Positions 1 through 8,056 of a stretch of 64,000 nucleotides of DNA are shown here, piece by piece (positions within the stretch are counted from its first letter, which is position 1; each line of letters begins with the position of its first letter). A model generated the notes under the pieces. That model was not told the origin of the DNA. It did no database searches and saw nothing but the letters and a program-made list of their open reading frames with translations. Position numbers and translations under genes: made by a program. The stretch is from assembly GCF_011250515.1 (NCBI RefSeq), contig NZ_JAANOP010000009.1, positions 94,050 to 158,049 of the forward strand, given 5' to 3'. The DNA comes from Aquirufa ecclesiirivi. GTDB lineage: Bacteria > Bacteroidota > Bacteroidia > Cytophagales > Spirosomataceae.

Positions 1-534
1 AAGCAAAAGGAGAATGGTTTGCTCAAAGAATTACCCGACAATCAAATGGCTGCCCATTTTGAATTAAGTCACCAGCTATTACAATCTGCTGGATTTGAAG
101 CTTATGAAGTATCCAATTTTGCTAAAAACAAACGCTATTCCAGGCATAATTCCAGTTATTGGAACCAAGAAGAATACTTGGGAATAGGCCCATCAGCACA
201 TAGTTTCAATGTTCAAAGCCGACAATGGAACGTGGCCAACAATAAGTCGTATATGTTGGCCATAGAGCAAGGAAACCCTCATTTTGAAGTAGAAAATCTG
301 AGTCCAGAAAATCGGATCAATGAATACATCATGACTCGATTAAGAACCATGTGGGGCTTGGATTTGGCGTATTTGAAACAGTCATTGGAACAAATAAACC
401 AAAGCTTGCCAAGAACGGAAATCGAAGAATGGAAAGAAAAGCAATGGGCGAAAGAAATAGATGGATTTTTAATCTTAACAGAATCTGGAAAATTGATTGC
501 CGATAAATTGAGTAGTGATATTTTTCTAATTTAA
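1..534 (+). CDS. hemW: HemW-like radical SAM protein, C-terminal part (5' truncated by window edge)
   Basis: The reading frame is open from base 1 and ends at TAA 532-534, so about 177 C-terminal residues are present and the catalytic N-terminal half lies outside the window. The visible part has the HemN/HemW-type stretch YEVSNFAKNKRYSRHNSSYW followed by LGIGPSAHSF, then a C-terminal winged-helix-like region with ENRINEYIMTRLRTMWGLD, as in the HemW family. HemW relatives are radical SAM heme chaperones that are often misnamed coproporphyrinogen III oxidase. The radical SAM cysteines cannot be checked here. The next gene has its own promoter 23 bp downstream. Confidence 0.85.
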   Translation, partial: KQKENGLLKELPDNQMAAHFELSHQLLQSAGFEAYEVSNFAKNKRYSRHNSSYWNQEEYLGIGPSAHSFNVQSRQWNVANNKSYMLAIEQGNPHFEVENLSPENRINEYIMTRLRTMWGLDLAYLKQSLEQINQSLPRTEIEEWKEKQWAKEIDGFLILTESGKLIADKLSSDIFLI

Positions 535-556
535 ACCTGCATTTCAATTAAGATTG

Positions 557-564
557 TATTTTTG
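557..564 (+). promoter_or_regulatory. -7 element TATTTTTG for mtgA
   Basis: This is a perfect match to the Bacteroidota consensus TAnnTTTG, 25 bp before ATG 590. It lies inside the extended upstream reading frame that begins at 554, which rules out that earlier start. No clear TTTG is seen 19-20 bp upstream. Confidence 0.6.
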
Positions 565-589
565 CAATCTATTATACCTCAACATCTCA

Positions 590-1384
590 ATGGCAAAAAG
601 AATTGACTTAACGAAAGAAGCGCGCCTAGCCACAAAATCGTCTAAATTCGGAAAAGTTAATTCAAGTTCAAGTGTAAAATCCAGCAGTACCTTCAAAAGG
701 TATCTCAAAAAGTTCGCTTGGTTTGTATTTTATGCTTGGATAGCTTCCTTGGTGATGATACTATTGTTGAAGTTTCTCCCCATTTACTTCACTCCTACCA
801 TGGCAAGCCGTAAAATCGATGCAATCATGGAAGGAAAGCCTAGTAAAATTTATTCCAATTGGACATCCTATTCAGAAATTGACAAAAACTGTGCTTTAGC
901 TGTCATTGCTTCTGAAGATCAACTTTTCCCAGAACATAAGGGATTTGATTTTGAGGCTATGTGGGGCGCTATGCGTCATAATATGAAGGGAAAACGTATT
1001 AAAGGAGCTAGTACCATTTCGCAACAAGTGGCCAAAAATGTCTTTTTATGGCAAGGCAGAAGCTATCTAAGAAAAGGATTAGAGGCCTATTTCACCTTCA
1101 TGATCGAATTAATCTGGGGCAAACAAAGAATATTAGAAGTCTACCTCAATGTGGCAGAAACGGGTAAAATGACCTTTGGAGTCGAAGCCGCTTGCCGAAA
1201 ATATTATGGACATTCTTCCTCAGAGGTAAGTCGGGCGGAAGCAGCTAGAATTGCCGCAGTATTACCGAATCCCATCCGTTTTTCCATCCAAAACCCATCC
1301 AATTACGTACAGCGGAGAACGAATACAATTCAGCGACAAATGCGGATGCTAGGGGGTAAAAAATTCTTGAGTCAGATTGATTGA
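590..1384 (+). CDS. mtgA: Monofunctional peptidoglycan glycosyltransferase
   Basis: This is a GT51-family enzyme that polymerises lipid II into glycan strands at the inner membrane, without a transpeptidase domain. The 264 residues hold a basic cytoplasmic tail, one membrane segment (about residues 42-65) and the GT51 motifs: ASEDQLFPEHKGFD with the catalytic Glu, KGASTISQQVAKN, RKGLEAYFTFMIE and ILEVYLNVAETG. The length is typical for MtgA. ATG 590 (MAKRIDL) is chosen over the upstream in-frame start at 554, because a TAnnTTTG promoter element sits between them. It is probably a single transcription unit. Confidence 0.93.
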   Translation: MAKRIDLTKEARLATKSSKFGKVNSSSSVKSSSTFKRYLKKFAWFVFYAWIASLVMILLLKFLPIYFTPTMASRKIDAIMEGKPSKIYSNWTSYSEIDKNCALAVIASEDQLFPEHKGFDFEAMWGAMRHNMKGKRIKGASTISQQVAKNVFLWQGRSYLRKGLEAYFTFMIELIWGKQRILEVYLNVAETGKMTFGVEAACRKYYGHSSSEVSRAEAARIAAVLPNPIRFSIQNPSNYVQRRTNTIQRQMRMLGGKKFLSQID

Positions 1385-1404
1385 AAGCCTACAAGCGATT
1401 AATT

Positions 1405-1731
1405 TTATAACTCAGAACTTGGATCCCAAAAATGCTGTTGGAATCCAATAATTTTATCCTCTTTCACCTGAATTCCCTCCTCTTCCAAAAGTTCTTGCAT
1501 CCGATTACCCCCAAAGAAATTTTTACCCGTCAAAACTCCATTTCGATTAACCACTCGATGCGCTGGTACATTTTCTAATGTATGTGAGGCATTCATGGCC
1601 CAACCCACCATTCTAGCCCCTCCTTTCATTCCTAAATAAGCCGCTATTGCTCCATAAGAAGTCACTTTCCCTTGGGGAATCAGCTGTACAACTTGATAAA
1701 TAGCATCAAAGGAATTCAGATGGGTAGCCAT
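1405..1731 (-). CDS. Alkyltransferase-like (ATL) / MGMT-family DNA-binding protein without the acceptor cysteine
   Basis: This 108-residue protein equals the C-terminal DNA-binding domain of O6-alkylguanine-DNA alkyltransferase. It shows IPQGKVTSYGAIA (recognition helix region), ARMVGWAMNAS (arginine finger region) and VPAHRVVNRNGVLTG. The canonical active site is PCHRV; here Cys is replaced by Ala, so it cannot accept an alkyl group. Known ATL proteins of this type bind alkylated guanine and hand it to nucleotide excision repair; that role here is inference. It lies downstream of the DUF3109 gene on the same strand. Confidence 0.88.
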   Translation of the reverse strand: MATHLNSFDAIYQVVQLIPQGKVTSYGAIAAYLGMKGGARMVGWAMNASHTLENVPAHRVVNRNGVLTGKNFFGGNRMQELLEEEGIQVKEDKIIGFQQHFWDPSSEL

Positions 1732-1791
1732 TTAAATACGATTCTCTAAACTCGAAAATTAATAATTTATAAATTATAATTTATAATCTAA

Positions 1792-2364
1792 TTACTCTTC
1801 TTTTCTTTCCTCAATTTCTTTCTCCAACTCACTATACCATTTCTCTCCAAATTTCCGAATCAAGGGCTCCTTTAAAAATTTATATATGGGCACTCCCAAT
1901 TGTTTCCCATGTGAACAAGCATCTGAGCAGATACTCCAGCGATCATAATTTAAAGCTTGATACTCCGCTAATTTGGCGATACGAATAGGATATAAATGAC
2001 AAGAAATAGGTTTTCGAAAGTCGATCTTTCCATCAAAATAGGCTTGCTCAATCCCACACTTTAAATACTTTTTATCGTCATAAATGGCATATACACATTC
2101 TCTTCCTTCAATGACCGGAGTTGAAAAGTCCCCATCCTCATCTTTGACCCAAGTACCCACTTGCTGTATAACAGCTTTCCCTTCTTCTGATAAATAAGGA
2201 GCAATTTGGTCTTGTATGCTTTCTATAATGGCTAGTTCATCCTCCTCTAATGGAGCGCCTAAATCCCCTTCTACACAACAAGCTCCTTTGCATTTACTTA
2301 AATCACAAACAAAGAACTCATCGGCTACATCCTCACTGATAACAGTATCGTCAATTAAAATCAT
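1792..2364 (-). CDS. DUF3109 family cysteine-rich protein
   Basis: This 190-residue soluble protein resembles the Bacteroidota DUF3109 family, related to YkgJ-type zinc or iron-sulfur cluster proteins. Conserved cysteines occur in CDLSKCKGACC near the N-terminus, ECVYA and KCGIEQ mid-protein, and SCHLYPIRI plus CSDACSHG later, which suggests a metal-binding cluster. The C-terminus is a charged helix. The biochemical function is unknown. A TACCTTTG promoter element lies just upstream, so ATG 2364 is well supported. Confidence 0.85.
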   Translation of the reverse strand: MILIDDTVISEDVADEFFVCDLSKCKGACCVEGDLGAPLEEDELAIIESIQDQIAPYLSEEGKAVIQQVGTWVKDEDGDFSTPVIEGRECVYAIYDDKKYLKCGIEQAYFDGKIDFRKPISCHLYPIRIAKLAEYQALNYDRWSICSDACSHGKQLGVPIYKFLKEPLIRKFGEKWYSELEKEIEERKEE

Positions 2365-2380
2365 TTTATGCTATTTTTCA

Positions 2381-2388
2381 CAAAGGTA
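2381..2388 (-). promoter_or_regulatory. -7 element TACCTTTG for the DUF3109 gene
   Basis: Read on the minus strand this is TACCTTTG, a perfect TAnnTTTG, 16 bp before ATG 2364, implying a short leader of about 10 nt. The same octamer recurs at 5555, 33920 and 33981 in this window. Confidence 0.6.
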
Positions 2389-2522
2389 AAGATATTCCCA
2401 AGCTCTTAAAACAAAAGAGCATTTAGCAATAATCCTATTTTAAAACCGTTAAATGAGAATATTTGGTAATTTTACATGAAATAGGCTTTCAAAGTCATCA
2501 TTGCTTTATTAATCCATCCTCT

Positions 2523-4124
2523 ATGAATCAAAAAAAGCTACTATTTCTTTTTTTGTTTTTGGTAAGTTGCTCTTTTATTACCATCCACGCTGGCAATCGT
2601 ACGGATACCTTAAGTTTAGGTAATTTGCGCGTAGCCATTCACCCTTCGGCTAAACCCATTTTGGAAAAAGAATGGGCCATGTTAGGTGCCAATAAAAAAT
2701 TTGTGGGCATGATGAAAGACAAAATGCGCCTATTTTTCCCCTTAATTGAGCCTATTTTAAAAGATGGAAATATACCCGATGATTTCAAATACCTCTGCGT
2801 ACAAGAGAGCTCTTTAAACCCCAATGCCGTCTCAACGTCCAATGCCGTAGGATATTGGCAGTTTAAATTAGAAACAGCCAAAGATGTAGGATTGAAAGTA
2901 AATAAAGAGGTAGACGAAAGGCGACACATTCTGGAAGCCACCAAAGGGGCAGTCAATTACTTAACTCGAAATAATACCGTATTAAACAACTGGTTAAGCA
3001 CCTTATTATCCTATCGTTTAGGCTTAGGAACACTTAAAAAAATGCCCTTAGCAACGGATTGGCTTGGAAAATCCATCATAGAAGTTGATTCAAGTACCGA
3101 TTGGTATGTCCTACGATTCCTAGCTTATAAACATTTTTGGGAAACAGAGTTACAATTAAATTCTACTGAAAACATAGCTTTAGAAACACCAAGCATGATT
3201 ACTTATAAGCCGGTCAAAGGCAAAAGCCTGATCGACTTATCCGATGAATGGAAAGTAAGTTATGATGATTTAAAAAAATACAATTCTTGGGTATTAAAAG
3301 ATTGGGTACCGGATGACAAGGAATATACCCTATATCACCCTTCGAATGTATCAATTTTCGAATCTAAAAGTAATGTAAGCTTGGCGGCACAAAGCATGGC
3401 ATTAACGGCTTCCAATGATACCAATAAATTGTATGTCGAGGCTGAAATTCCTCAAGAAGCACTTTATCCCAAGAAAAAACATAAGCCCATATTAAGCGAT
3501 AAAGTAGAAACTCGCTTTCATACTGTGGAATCTGGTGAGAGCTTAAGTTCCATTGCGCGCAAATATGAAATGAAATTGCCTGACTTATTAAAGTTAAATG
3601 GCTTAGAAATGAGCTCTTTAATAAGTTTAGGACAAAAAATTAAAGTAGCTCGAAAAATACCTATGCTGGAATTAATTGCAGAGCAATTGGATGAAAAAGC
3701 AAAAAAACCCCCTATTAACACTCGCAGCAATGAGGTTAAGGAAAAGCCAGAAGAAATTATCCCTGAAGAACCTAAAGTAACGATCAAAAGTACAGGAAGT
3801 TCTATTTACATAGACCCAGCCGTTGGTCGAGAAATTACCATTCATTCTGATACTCCCGAAAAAGATAAAAAATCAGATGTCAAAGTAGTGGAAGAAAGAA
3901 TAAAAAACACAGTGGAAAACACCAAGAATGTACAAGAATCCAAAGCTGCGGTTAATAACCATTCAATCCCCGCAAAAAATAGTATACATGTAGTGAAAGC
4001 TGGAGAAACACTTTTTAGAATTGCTTCCCAATATGGGATCAGTGTTCAAAAATTATCTGAATGGAATAAATTAAGTAAAAACCCCAAGATACAAGTTGGA
4101 CAAAAATTAAAAATTCAGCCTTAA
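2523..4124 (+). CDS. MltD-like lytic murein transglycosylase with LysM repeats
   Basis: This 533-residue envelope protein should cleave peptidoglycan glycan strands. The N-terminus MNQKKLLFLFLFLVSC is a signal sequence with a possible lipobox (LVSC); alternatively it is cleaved after IHA. The SLT domain spans roughly residues 60-210, with catalytic Glu in CVQESSLNPNAVS and then NAVGYWQFKLETAKDVGL and DERRHILEATKGAVNYL. A degenerate LysM-like segment (YKPVKGKSLIDLSDEW) is followed by two clear LysM domains, FHTVESGESLSSIARKYEM near residue 335 and IHVVKAGETLFRIASQYGI near 490. The linker is rich in Lys, Glu and Pro. ATG 2523 is chosen over TTG 2463 because it begins the signal peptide. The stop overlaps the convergent methyltransferase gene. 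Confidence 0.9.
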   Translation: MNQKKLLFLFLFLVSCSFITIHAGNRTDTLSLGNLRVAIHPSAKPILEKEWAMLGANKKFVGMMKDKMRLFFPLIEPILKDGNIPDDFKYLCVQESSLNPNAVSTSNAVGYWQFKLETAKDVGLKVNKEVDERRHILEATKGAVNYLTRNNTVLNNWLSTLLSYRLGLGTLKKMPLATDWLGKSIIEVDSSTDWYVLRFLAYKHFWETELQLNSTENIALETPSMITYKPVKGKSLIDLSDEWKVSYDDLKKYNSWVLKDWVPDDKEYTLYHPSNVSIFESKSNVSLAAQSMALTASNDTNKLYVEAEIPQEALYPKKKHKPILSDKVETRFHTVESGESLSSIARKYEMKLPDLLKLNGLEMSSLISLGQKIKVARKIPMLELIAEQLDEKAKKPPINTRSNEVKEKPEEIIPEEPKVTIKSTGSSIYIDPAVGREITIHSDTPEKDKKSDVKVVEERIKNTVENTKNVQESKAAVNNHSIPAKNSIHVVKAGETLFRIASQYGISVQKLSEWNKLSKNPKIQVGQKLKIQP

Positions 4125-4762
4125 GCTTTCTTTTTGAGAATCAAAAGTCCATCACGCAAAGGTAAGAGCAGGTTCTCTACTCGCTGGTCATGTAGACACT
4201 TTTGATTGAAATCCCTAAGTGCTTGGGTTGATTTATCTTTTGCGGATGCATCCACCACTTTTCCACTCCAAAGTACATTATCTACAATAATTAAACCTCC
4301 TTTTCTTACCTTATCCACTACAAGGTCAAAATATAAGGCATAATTACGCTTATCGGCATCGATGAAGACCAAATCTATTTCTTCTTGAATGTTCGGAATT
4401 TCATCTTTAGCATCCACTATTCGGTAGTCAATTTGAGAACCTAGCGGAGATTGATCAAAAAATGAGCGCGTAAAACGTTCTAATTCTTCATTCACGTCCA
4501 GGGTAATTAACTTACCTGTCGACACTAAACCTTCGGCCAAACAAAGGGCAGAATAACCTGTATATGTCCCAATTTCAAGGATTAATTTGGGTTGCATTAA
4601 GGACGATATCAATGCCAAAAACCGACCTTGTAAATGCCCAGATAGCATCCTAGGTTGTAAAATTTGGGCATGCGTCTCACGATCAAGACGTTTTAATAAG
4701 TCATTTTCAGGCTCAGAAAATGCTCTGGAGTAAGCATCAATGGCTGGGTCTATGAATTCCAT
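4121..4762 (-). CDS. Class I SAM-dependent O-methyltransferase (COMT-like, methyltransferase 3 family)
   Basis: The 213 residues match bacterial catechol-O-methyltransferase-like proteins. Visible motifs are LILEIGTYTGYSALCLAEGL (SAM-binding motif I), LITLDVNEE (motif II), IDLVFIDADKRNY (metal and SAM region) and KGGLIIVDNVLWSGKV. The length is standard. The substrate cannot be told from sequence. It starts 4 bp after the preceding minus-strand methyltransferase gene, so the two are probably co-transcribed. Its stop overlaps the MltD-like gene tail to tail by 4 bp. Confidence 0.9.
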   Translation of the reverse strand: MEFIDPAIDAYSRAFSEPENDLLKRLDRETHAQILQPRMLSGHLQGRFLALISSLMQPKLILEIGTYTGYSALCLAEGLVSTGKLITLDVNEELERFTRSFFDQSPLGSQIDYRIVDAKDEIPNIQEEIDLVFIDADKRNYALYFDLVVDKVRKGGLIIVDNVLWSGKVVDASAKDKSTQALRDFNQKCLHDQRVENLLLPLRDGLLILKKKA

Positions 4763-4766
4763 GGTA

Positions 4767-5537
4767 TTATTTTATACCGGTATAAAAGAAATCAAAGGAA
4801 GTATCAGGTGTTTGATTTAAGGAATAATCATCAACCTGAATGGAATCCACTAATTGATTATTGGCTTTGGAAACAATCAAACGACTCATTCGATTGGCTA
4901 TATCATAAGGAACTTGTAACCAAGTTCTTGGTAATCTGTATTGCAGATTTAATAGATCAAATCGAGTAATTTTTTGAACTGACTTTTTATTTTCTTCATA
5001 ATAATCCATCACTTTGGTATTTCCATGTATCCCTTCTGTAATGACCGAAGAAAAGTGTTTTTCCATCAATTTCTGAAGTCCATGGGCATCATATTCTCGA
5101 ACATGCCATGGATTACGCGTTAAAGAGAATTTCTTATTGACCGTGGTTAAATACAATTTACCACCTGGTTTCAAAACCCTGGCAGCTTCTTGAAGAAAAA
5201 AATCGTCATTTTCAATATGCTCAATCACTTGAAAAGTAACTACAAAATCATAGTGATTGGAGGGTAAATCCTTCAATGGCGGCAAAAACATATCAATAAA
5301 TGTAAATGAAGGATAATTTTTACTTAACTCCTGCATCAACTCCGTATTTTTATCTACACCTGTATAATTACTGACCTGCGGAGCTAATACGCCTACTCCC
5401 CTTCCTGTTCCACACCCAATTTCCAAAACATCGCCTGAAACTAAATGGCTCACATGTAAATAAGGGAATAAAAGTCGTTGGTGAATCGGATTATCCGAAG
5501 CAATCTCAGAAGAGGCAATTTCAGTCGTTTTATACAT
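4767..5537 (-). CDS. Class I SAM-dependent methyltransferase (Methyltransf_11 type)
   Basis: This 256-residue cytosolic methyltransferase has VLEIGCGTGRGVGVLA (motif I), YTGVDKNTELM (motif II), HYDFVVTFQVIEHIENDDFF (motif IV) and ARVLKPGGKLYLTTVN (motif VI). The C-terminal third has no recognisable substrate domain. ATG 5537 (MYKTTEI) is chosen over the in-frame ATG at 5573, because a TACCTTTG promoter element lies between the two. It heads a two-gene operon with the COMT-like gene. Related proteins act on small metabolites, quinones or glycans; the actual substrate is unknown. Confidence 0.85.
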   Translation of the reverse strand: MYKTTEIASSEIASDNPIHQRLLFPYLHVSHLVSGDVLEIGCGTGRGVGVLAPQVSNYTGVDKNTELMQELSKNYPSFTFIDMFLPPLKDLPSNHYDFVVTFQVIEHIENDDFFLQEAARVLKPGGKLYLTTVNKKFSLTRNPWHVREYDAHGLQKLMEKHFSSVITEGIHGNTKVMDYYEENKKSVQKITRFDLLNLQYRLPRTWLQVPYDIANRMSRLIVSKANNQLVDSIQVDDYSLNQTPDTSFDFFYTGIK

Positions 5538-5554
5538 ATTAGAAAATTTGAATA

Positions 5555-5562
5555 CAAAGGTA
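5555..5562 (-). promoter_or_regulatory. -7 element TACCTTTG for the methyltransferase pair
   Basis: This is a perfect TAnnTTTG on the minus strand, 17 bp upstream of ATG 5537. It excludes the longer start at 5573. Confidence 0.6.
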
Positions 5563-5595
5563 GGAATATTCAAATAAATATTTTTTCCTAAATAA

Positions 5596-5627
5596 TTTGG
5601 TTTGTATTACAAACTACATTAATATTG
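5596..5627 (+). promoter_or_regulatory. Promoter with operator-like palindrome for the membrane protein/regulator operon
   Basis: TTTG (5596-5599) is separated by 20 bp from TAATATTG (5620-5627), one mismatch from TAnnTTTG. The spacer holds GTTTGTATTACAAAC (5600-5614), a perfect 7-bp inverted repeat around one base. A repressor bound there would block polymerase. The second gene of the operon encodes a winged-helix protein, so autoregulation is likely but inferred. Confidence 0.6.
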
Positions 5628-5649
5628 CAAACACTATACCACTAAAAAC

Positions 5650-6210
5650 ATGTCTGAAACAATACTCAATCCCAATGAGAGCTTAGCCATTATCCAAAAA
5701 GTCGTTAACTCCACACGTCAAGATTATCACATTCAACGAAAATTCTACATACTCTGGGGAATTCTCATTGCTGTTGCCAGCTTTTCGCAATATGCTATTG
5801 AAAAAAATATATTATCCCTCCCGAAGTATTATCCATGGATATTTTTTCCTGGCGTTGGGCTTATTCTAAGTATCTATTGGGGATACGCTGGCAAAAAAAC
5901 CTCTTTAAGCTATTACAATCATTTTGTTTTGACGATGTGGTTTACTTTGTACATCGCTTTGGGTTTAACACTTTATATTTCCTTATACAATCAGGTTAGC
6001 CCATTCCCTTATATTTTGGTATGTGTAGGTATTGGCACCAGTATTTCAGGCTTCTTGATGAAGAATCTGTTGTTTATCCTATGTGGATTGATTTTTGGAA
6101 TAGGATCAATTTACTGCTTATTTATACCCTTTCAGCAGCAATTACTTCTCAATGGAGTTTGTATGCTCCTAGGGAATGTTATGCCGAATCTAATATCTCA
6201 ACATGTTTAA
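5650..6210 (+). CDS. Six-helix integral membrane protein of unknown function
   Basis: The 186 residues begin with a 30-residue soluble N-terminus (SLAIIQKVVNSTRQDYHIQRKFY) and continue with about six hydrophobic segments, starting near residues 33, 58, 90, 118, 138 and 162. I recognise no enzymatic motif. The gene overlaps the next gene, a winged-helix regulator, by 8 bp. Such membrane protein/regulator pairs are common in Bacteroidota, and the pair probably forms one regulatory unit. A signal-sensing role is possible but not shown. Confidence 0.75.
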   Translation: MSETILNPNESLAIIQKVVNSTRQDYHIQRKFYILWGILIAVASFSQYAIEKNILSLPKYYPWIFFPGVGLILSIYWGYAGKKTSLSYYNHFVLTMWFTLYIALGLTLYISLYNQVSPFPYILVCVGIGTSISGFLMKNLLFILCGLIFGIGSIYCLFIPFQQQLLLNGVCMLLGNVMPNLISQHV

Positions 6211-6502
6211 TGACTTAGATCCTTTATTAAATTCTCCGGTCCGTCTAGCCGTTATGTCCATTTTACTCACTGTAAAACATGCTCATTTCAATGATTTATT
6301 AAAAGAAACCCAAACTACCCAAGGGAATTTAAGTCATCAACTAAAAAAACTACATGAGGCAGGATATGTACAAATAGAAAAAACCTTTAAAAATAATTAC
6401 CCATTAACCATCATAAGTATTTCCCAAACAGGGAAGAAAGCATTTGAAGTTTATGTAGAAAATATAAAAAAGTACCTCCATTTAAATGAAAACAATACCT
6501 AA
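6203..6502 (+). CDS. Winged-helix DNA-binding transcriptional regulator (HTH_34/ArsR-like)
   Basis: This 99-residue protein is essentially one winged-helix domain. LNSPVRLAVMSILL is helix 1, HFNDLLKETQTTQGNLSHQLKKLHEAGYVQIEKTF holds the recognition helix, and NYPLTIISISQTGKKAFEVYVENI is the wing and dimerisation helix. It starts inside the preceding membrane-protein gene, so translation is likely coupled. The palindrome in the promoter spacer upstream of the operon is the best candidate for its binding site. The effector is unknown. Confidence 0.85.
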   Translation: MFNDLDPLLNSPVRLAVMSILLTVKHAHFNDLLKETQTTQGNLSHQLKKLHEAGYVQIEKTFKNNYPLTIISISQTGKKAFEVYVENIKKYLHLNENNT

Positions 6503-6550
6503 CCATCCTATAAGCCATATCATTTGATTTAATTTCGGGCAATAAATTAG

Positions 6551-6585
6551 ATCCTGGCTCCTTTTAGGAGTCAGGATTTTTTTTT
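6551..6585 (+). terminator. Rho-independent terminator
   Basis: An 11-bp stem (6551-6561 with 6567-6577, one G-T pair) and a TTTTA loop are followed by a run of Ts to 6585. It ends the membrane protein/regulator operon. Confidence 0.85.
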
Positions 6586-6598
6586 AGTTTAGGACATC

Positions 6599-7192
6599 AT
6601 GCACATAAATCAACAAAAGGATAATTTGCTCCCATTTGATGGAGAATTGTATTCATATGGTAGAATTTATACCGAAGAACAGGCTAATAACTTATTAAAT
6701 ACCTTAATACAAAGTATCGCTTGGGAACATGATCTAGTACGACTTTTCGGAAAAACCCATATAACTGCTCGAAAAGTAGCTTGGTATGGTGATCTTGGTA
6801 GAAGCTACCAGTATTCAGGTAGTGTAAAACAAGCTCATGCTTGGACTCCAGTCCTATCGGAAATCAAATCTAAGGTGGAGGAAATTTGTCAGGCCAAATA
6901 CAATGCATGCCTTCTCAATTTATATCATAATGGAAACGAAGGTATGGGATGGCACACAGATAATGAAAAATCCATTGTCACTCATTCAAGCATAGCCTCC
7001 TTGAGTCTTGGTTGCCAAAGGAGATTTGATCTTAAACACAATTCCAGTGGCGAAAAAAGAAGTTTAGAATTAGAAAATGGGCAATTAATCAATATGCAGG
7101 GATGTATTCAAGAACATTGGAAACATGCTTTAGCCAAATCAAAAAAGATCCATGAACTGCGTATTAACCTTACTTTTAGATTGATGATTTAG
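6599..7192 (+). CDS. AlkB-like 2-oxoglutarate/Fe(II) dioxygenase
   Basis: This 197-residue protein fits the AlkB family of oxidative DNA or RNA dealkylases. It has the core NLYHNGNEGMGWHTDNEKS with the HxD iron ligands, the distal His in KHALAKSKKIHELRINLTFR, and the paired arginines of RINLTFR that bind 2-oxoglutarate. ARKVAWYGDLGRSYQYSG resembles the nucleotide-recognition lid of ALKBH2/3-like proteins. It repairs methylated bases by family inference. The gene starts 13 bp after a terminator, so its promoter must overlap that region; I see no strong -7 element there. Confidence 0.9.
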   Translation: MHINQQKDNLLPFDGELYSYGRIYTEEQANNLLNTLIQSIAWEHDLVRLFGKTHITARKVAWYGDLGRSYQYSGSVKQAHAWTPVLSEIKSKVEEICQAKYNACLLNLYHNGNEGMGWHTDNEKSIVTHSSIASLSLGCQRRFDLKHNSSGEKRSLELENGQLINMQGCIQEHWKHALAKSKKIHELRINLTFRLMI

Positions 7193-7262
7193 CTCTAATT
7201 AAGGATTTTAAAGAAAAATGAAAAAAAATCCCGACCTTTGCACTACATTTTAGCTATCCAAC

Positions 7263-8054
7263 GTGTCATTCGAACAAGATCCCAAGCCATACAAGAAGCC
7301 CTTTAGGCATTTTACTACTCCGAAAACAGATAATAAAGAATTTGTATTTGGTATTCAATCCGTTTTAGAAACTCTTCGTGCTGGAAAAGAAATTGACCGC
7401 TTACTAGTTCAACGGGAATTGGGAAGTATTGAGATTTTGGAATTGGCCAAAGAAAAAGGTATTCAGGTTCAAAAAGTACCCATTGAAAAGCTAAATCGCA
7501 TTACGCGTAAAAATCACCAAGGTGCTATTGCTTTCGTCTCTGCCATACATTACGCCAAAATTGATAATATCATTGCTGACACTTTTGAGAAAGGCCAAAC
7601 ACCTCTAATTCTGATTTTAGATCGAATTACTGATGTGAGAAATTTTGGAGCTATTGCGCGTACTGCTGAATGTGCTGGGGTTCATGCCATCGTAATTCCT
7701 TCTCGCGGAGCTGCTCAAATCAATGCAGATGCCATGAAAACCTCTTCGGGTGCATTAAACTTTTTACCGGTTTGCCGAGAAGAAAACCTAATTAGCACGA
7801 TCGAATACCTACAAAATGCTGGCCTTAAGGTAATTGCATGTACAGAAAAAACGAAGGATTCTGTTTATGTCAAAGACTTTAAAGAACCCACAGCCATCGT
7901 ACTAGGTTCAGAAGAAGATGGTATTTCTGATGAAATCATTCGTAAAGCAGATGATTTGGCCGCTATTCCTCAAAGTGGACAAGTAGGATCTTTAAACGTA
8001 TCAGTAGCCGCAGGTGTTATCATCTACGAAGCTCTACGTCAAAGACTTAACTAA
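7263..8054 (+). CDS. rlmB: 23S rRNA (guanosine-2'-O)-methyltransferase RlmB / TrmH family
   Basis: This 263-residue SPOUT methyltransferase has an N-terminal L30e-like substrate-binding domain (EFVFGIQSVLETLRAGKEIDRLLVQ). The catalytic domain holds the three motifs DRITDVRNFGAIARTAE, AIVLGSEEDGIS and IPQSGQVGSLNVSVAAGVIIYE. RlmB methylates G2251 in the peptidyl-transferase P loop; a close TrmH paralogue is possible. The start is GTG 7263. A GACCTTTG element (7233-7240), one mismatch from the consensus, lies upstream. It converges on the SDR gene with 2 bp between stops. Confidence 0.9.
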   Translation: MSFEQDPKPYKKPFRHFTTPKTDNKEFVFGIQSVLETLRAGKEIDRLLVQRELGSIEILELAKEKGIQVQKVPIEKLNRITRKNHQGAIAFVSAIHYAKIDNIIADTFEKGQTPLILILDRITDVRNFGAIARTAECAGVHAIVIPSRGAAQINADAMKTSSGALNFLPVCREENLISTIEYLQNAGLKVIACTEKTKDSVYVKDFKEPTAIVLGSEEDGISDEIIRKADDLAAIPQSGQVGSLNVSVAAGVIIYEALRQRLN

Positions 8055-8056
8055 AA

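Noticed and set aside
1762..1777. 16-bp AT-only palindrome between the ATL and DUF3109 genes
   Set aside because: Made only of A and T in an AT-rich gap, so likely chance; no promoter role is evident.
6021..6218. Second frame inside the membrane-protein gene
   Set aside because: Overlaps most of a better-supported frame and has no recognisable features.
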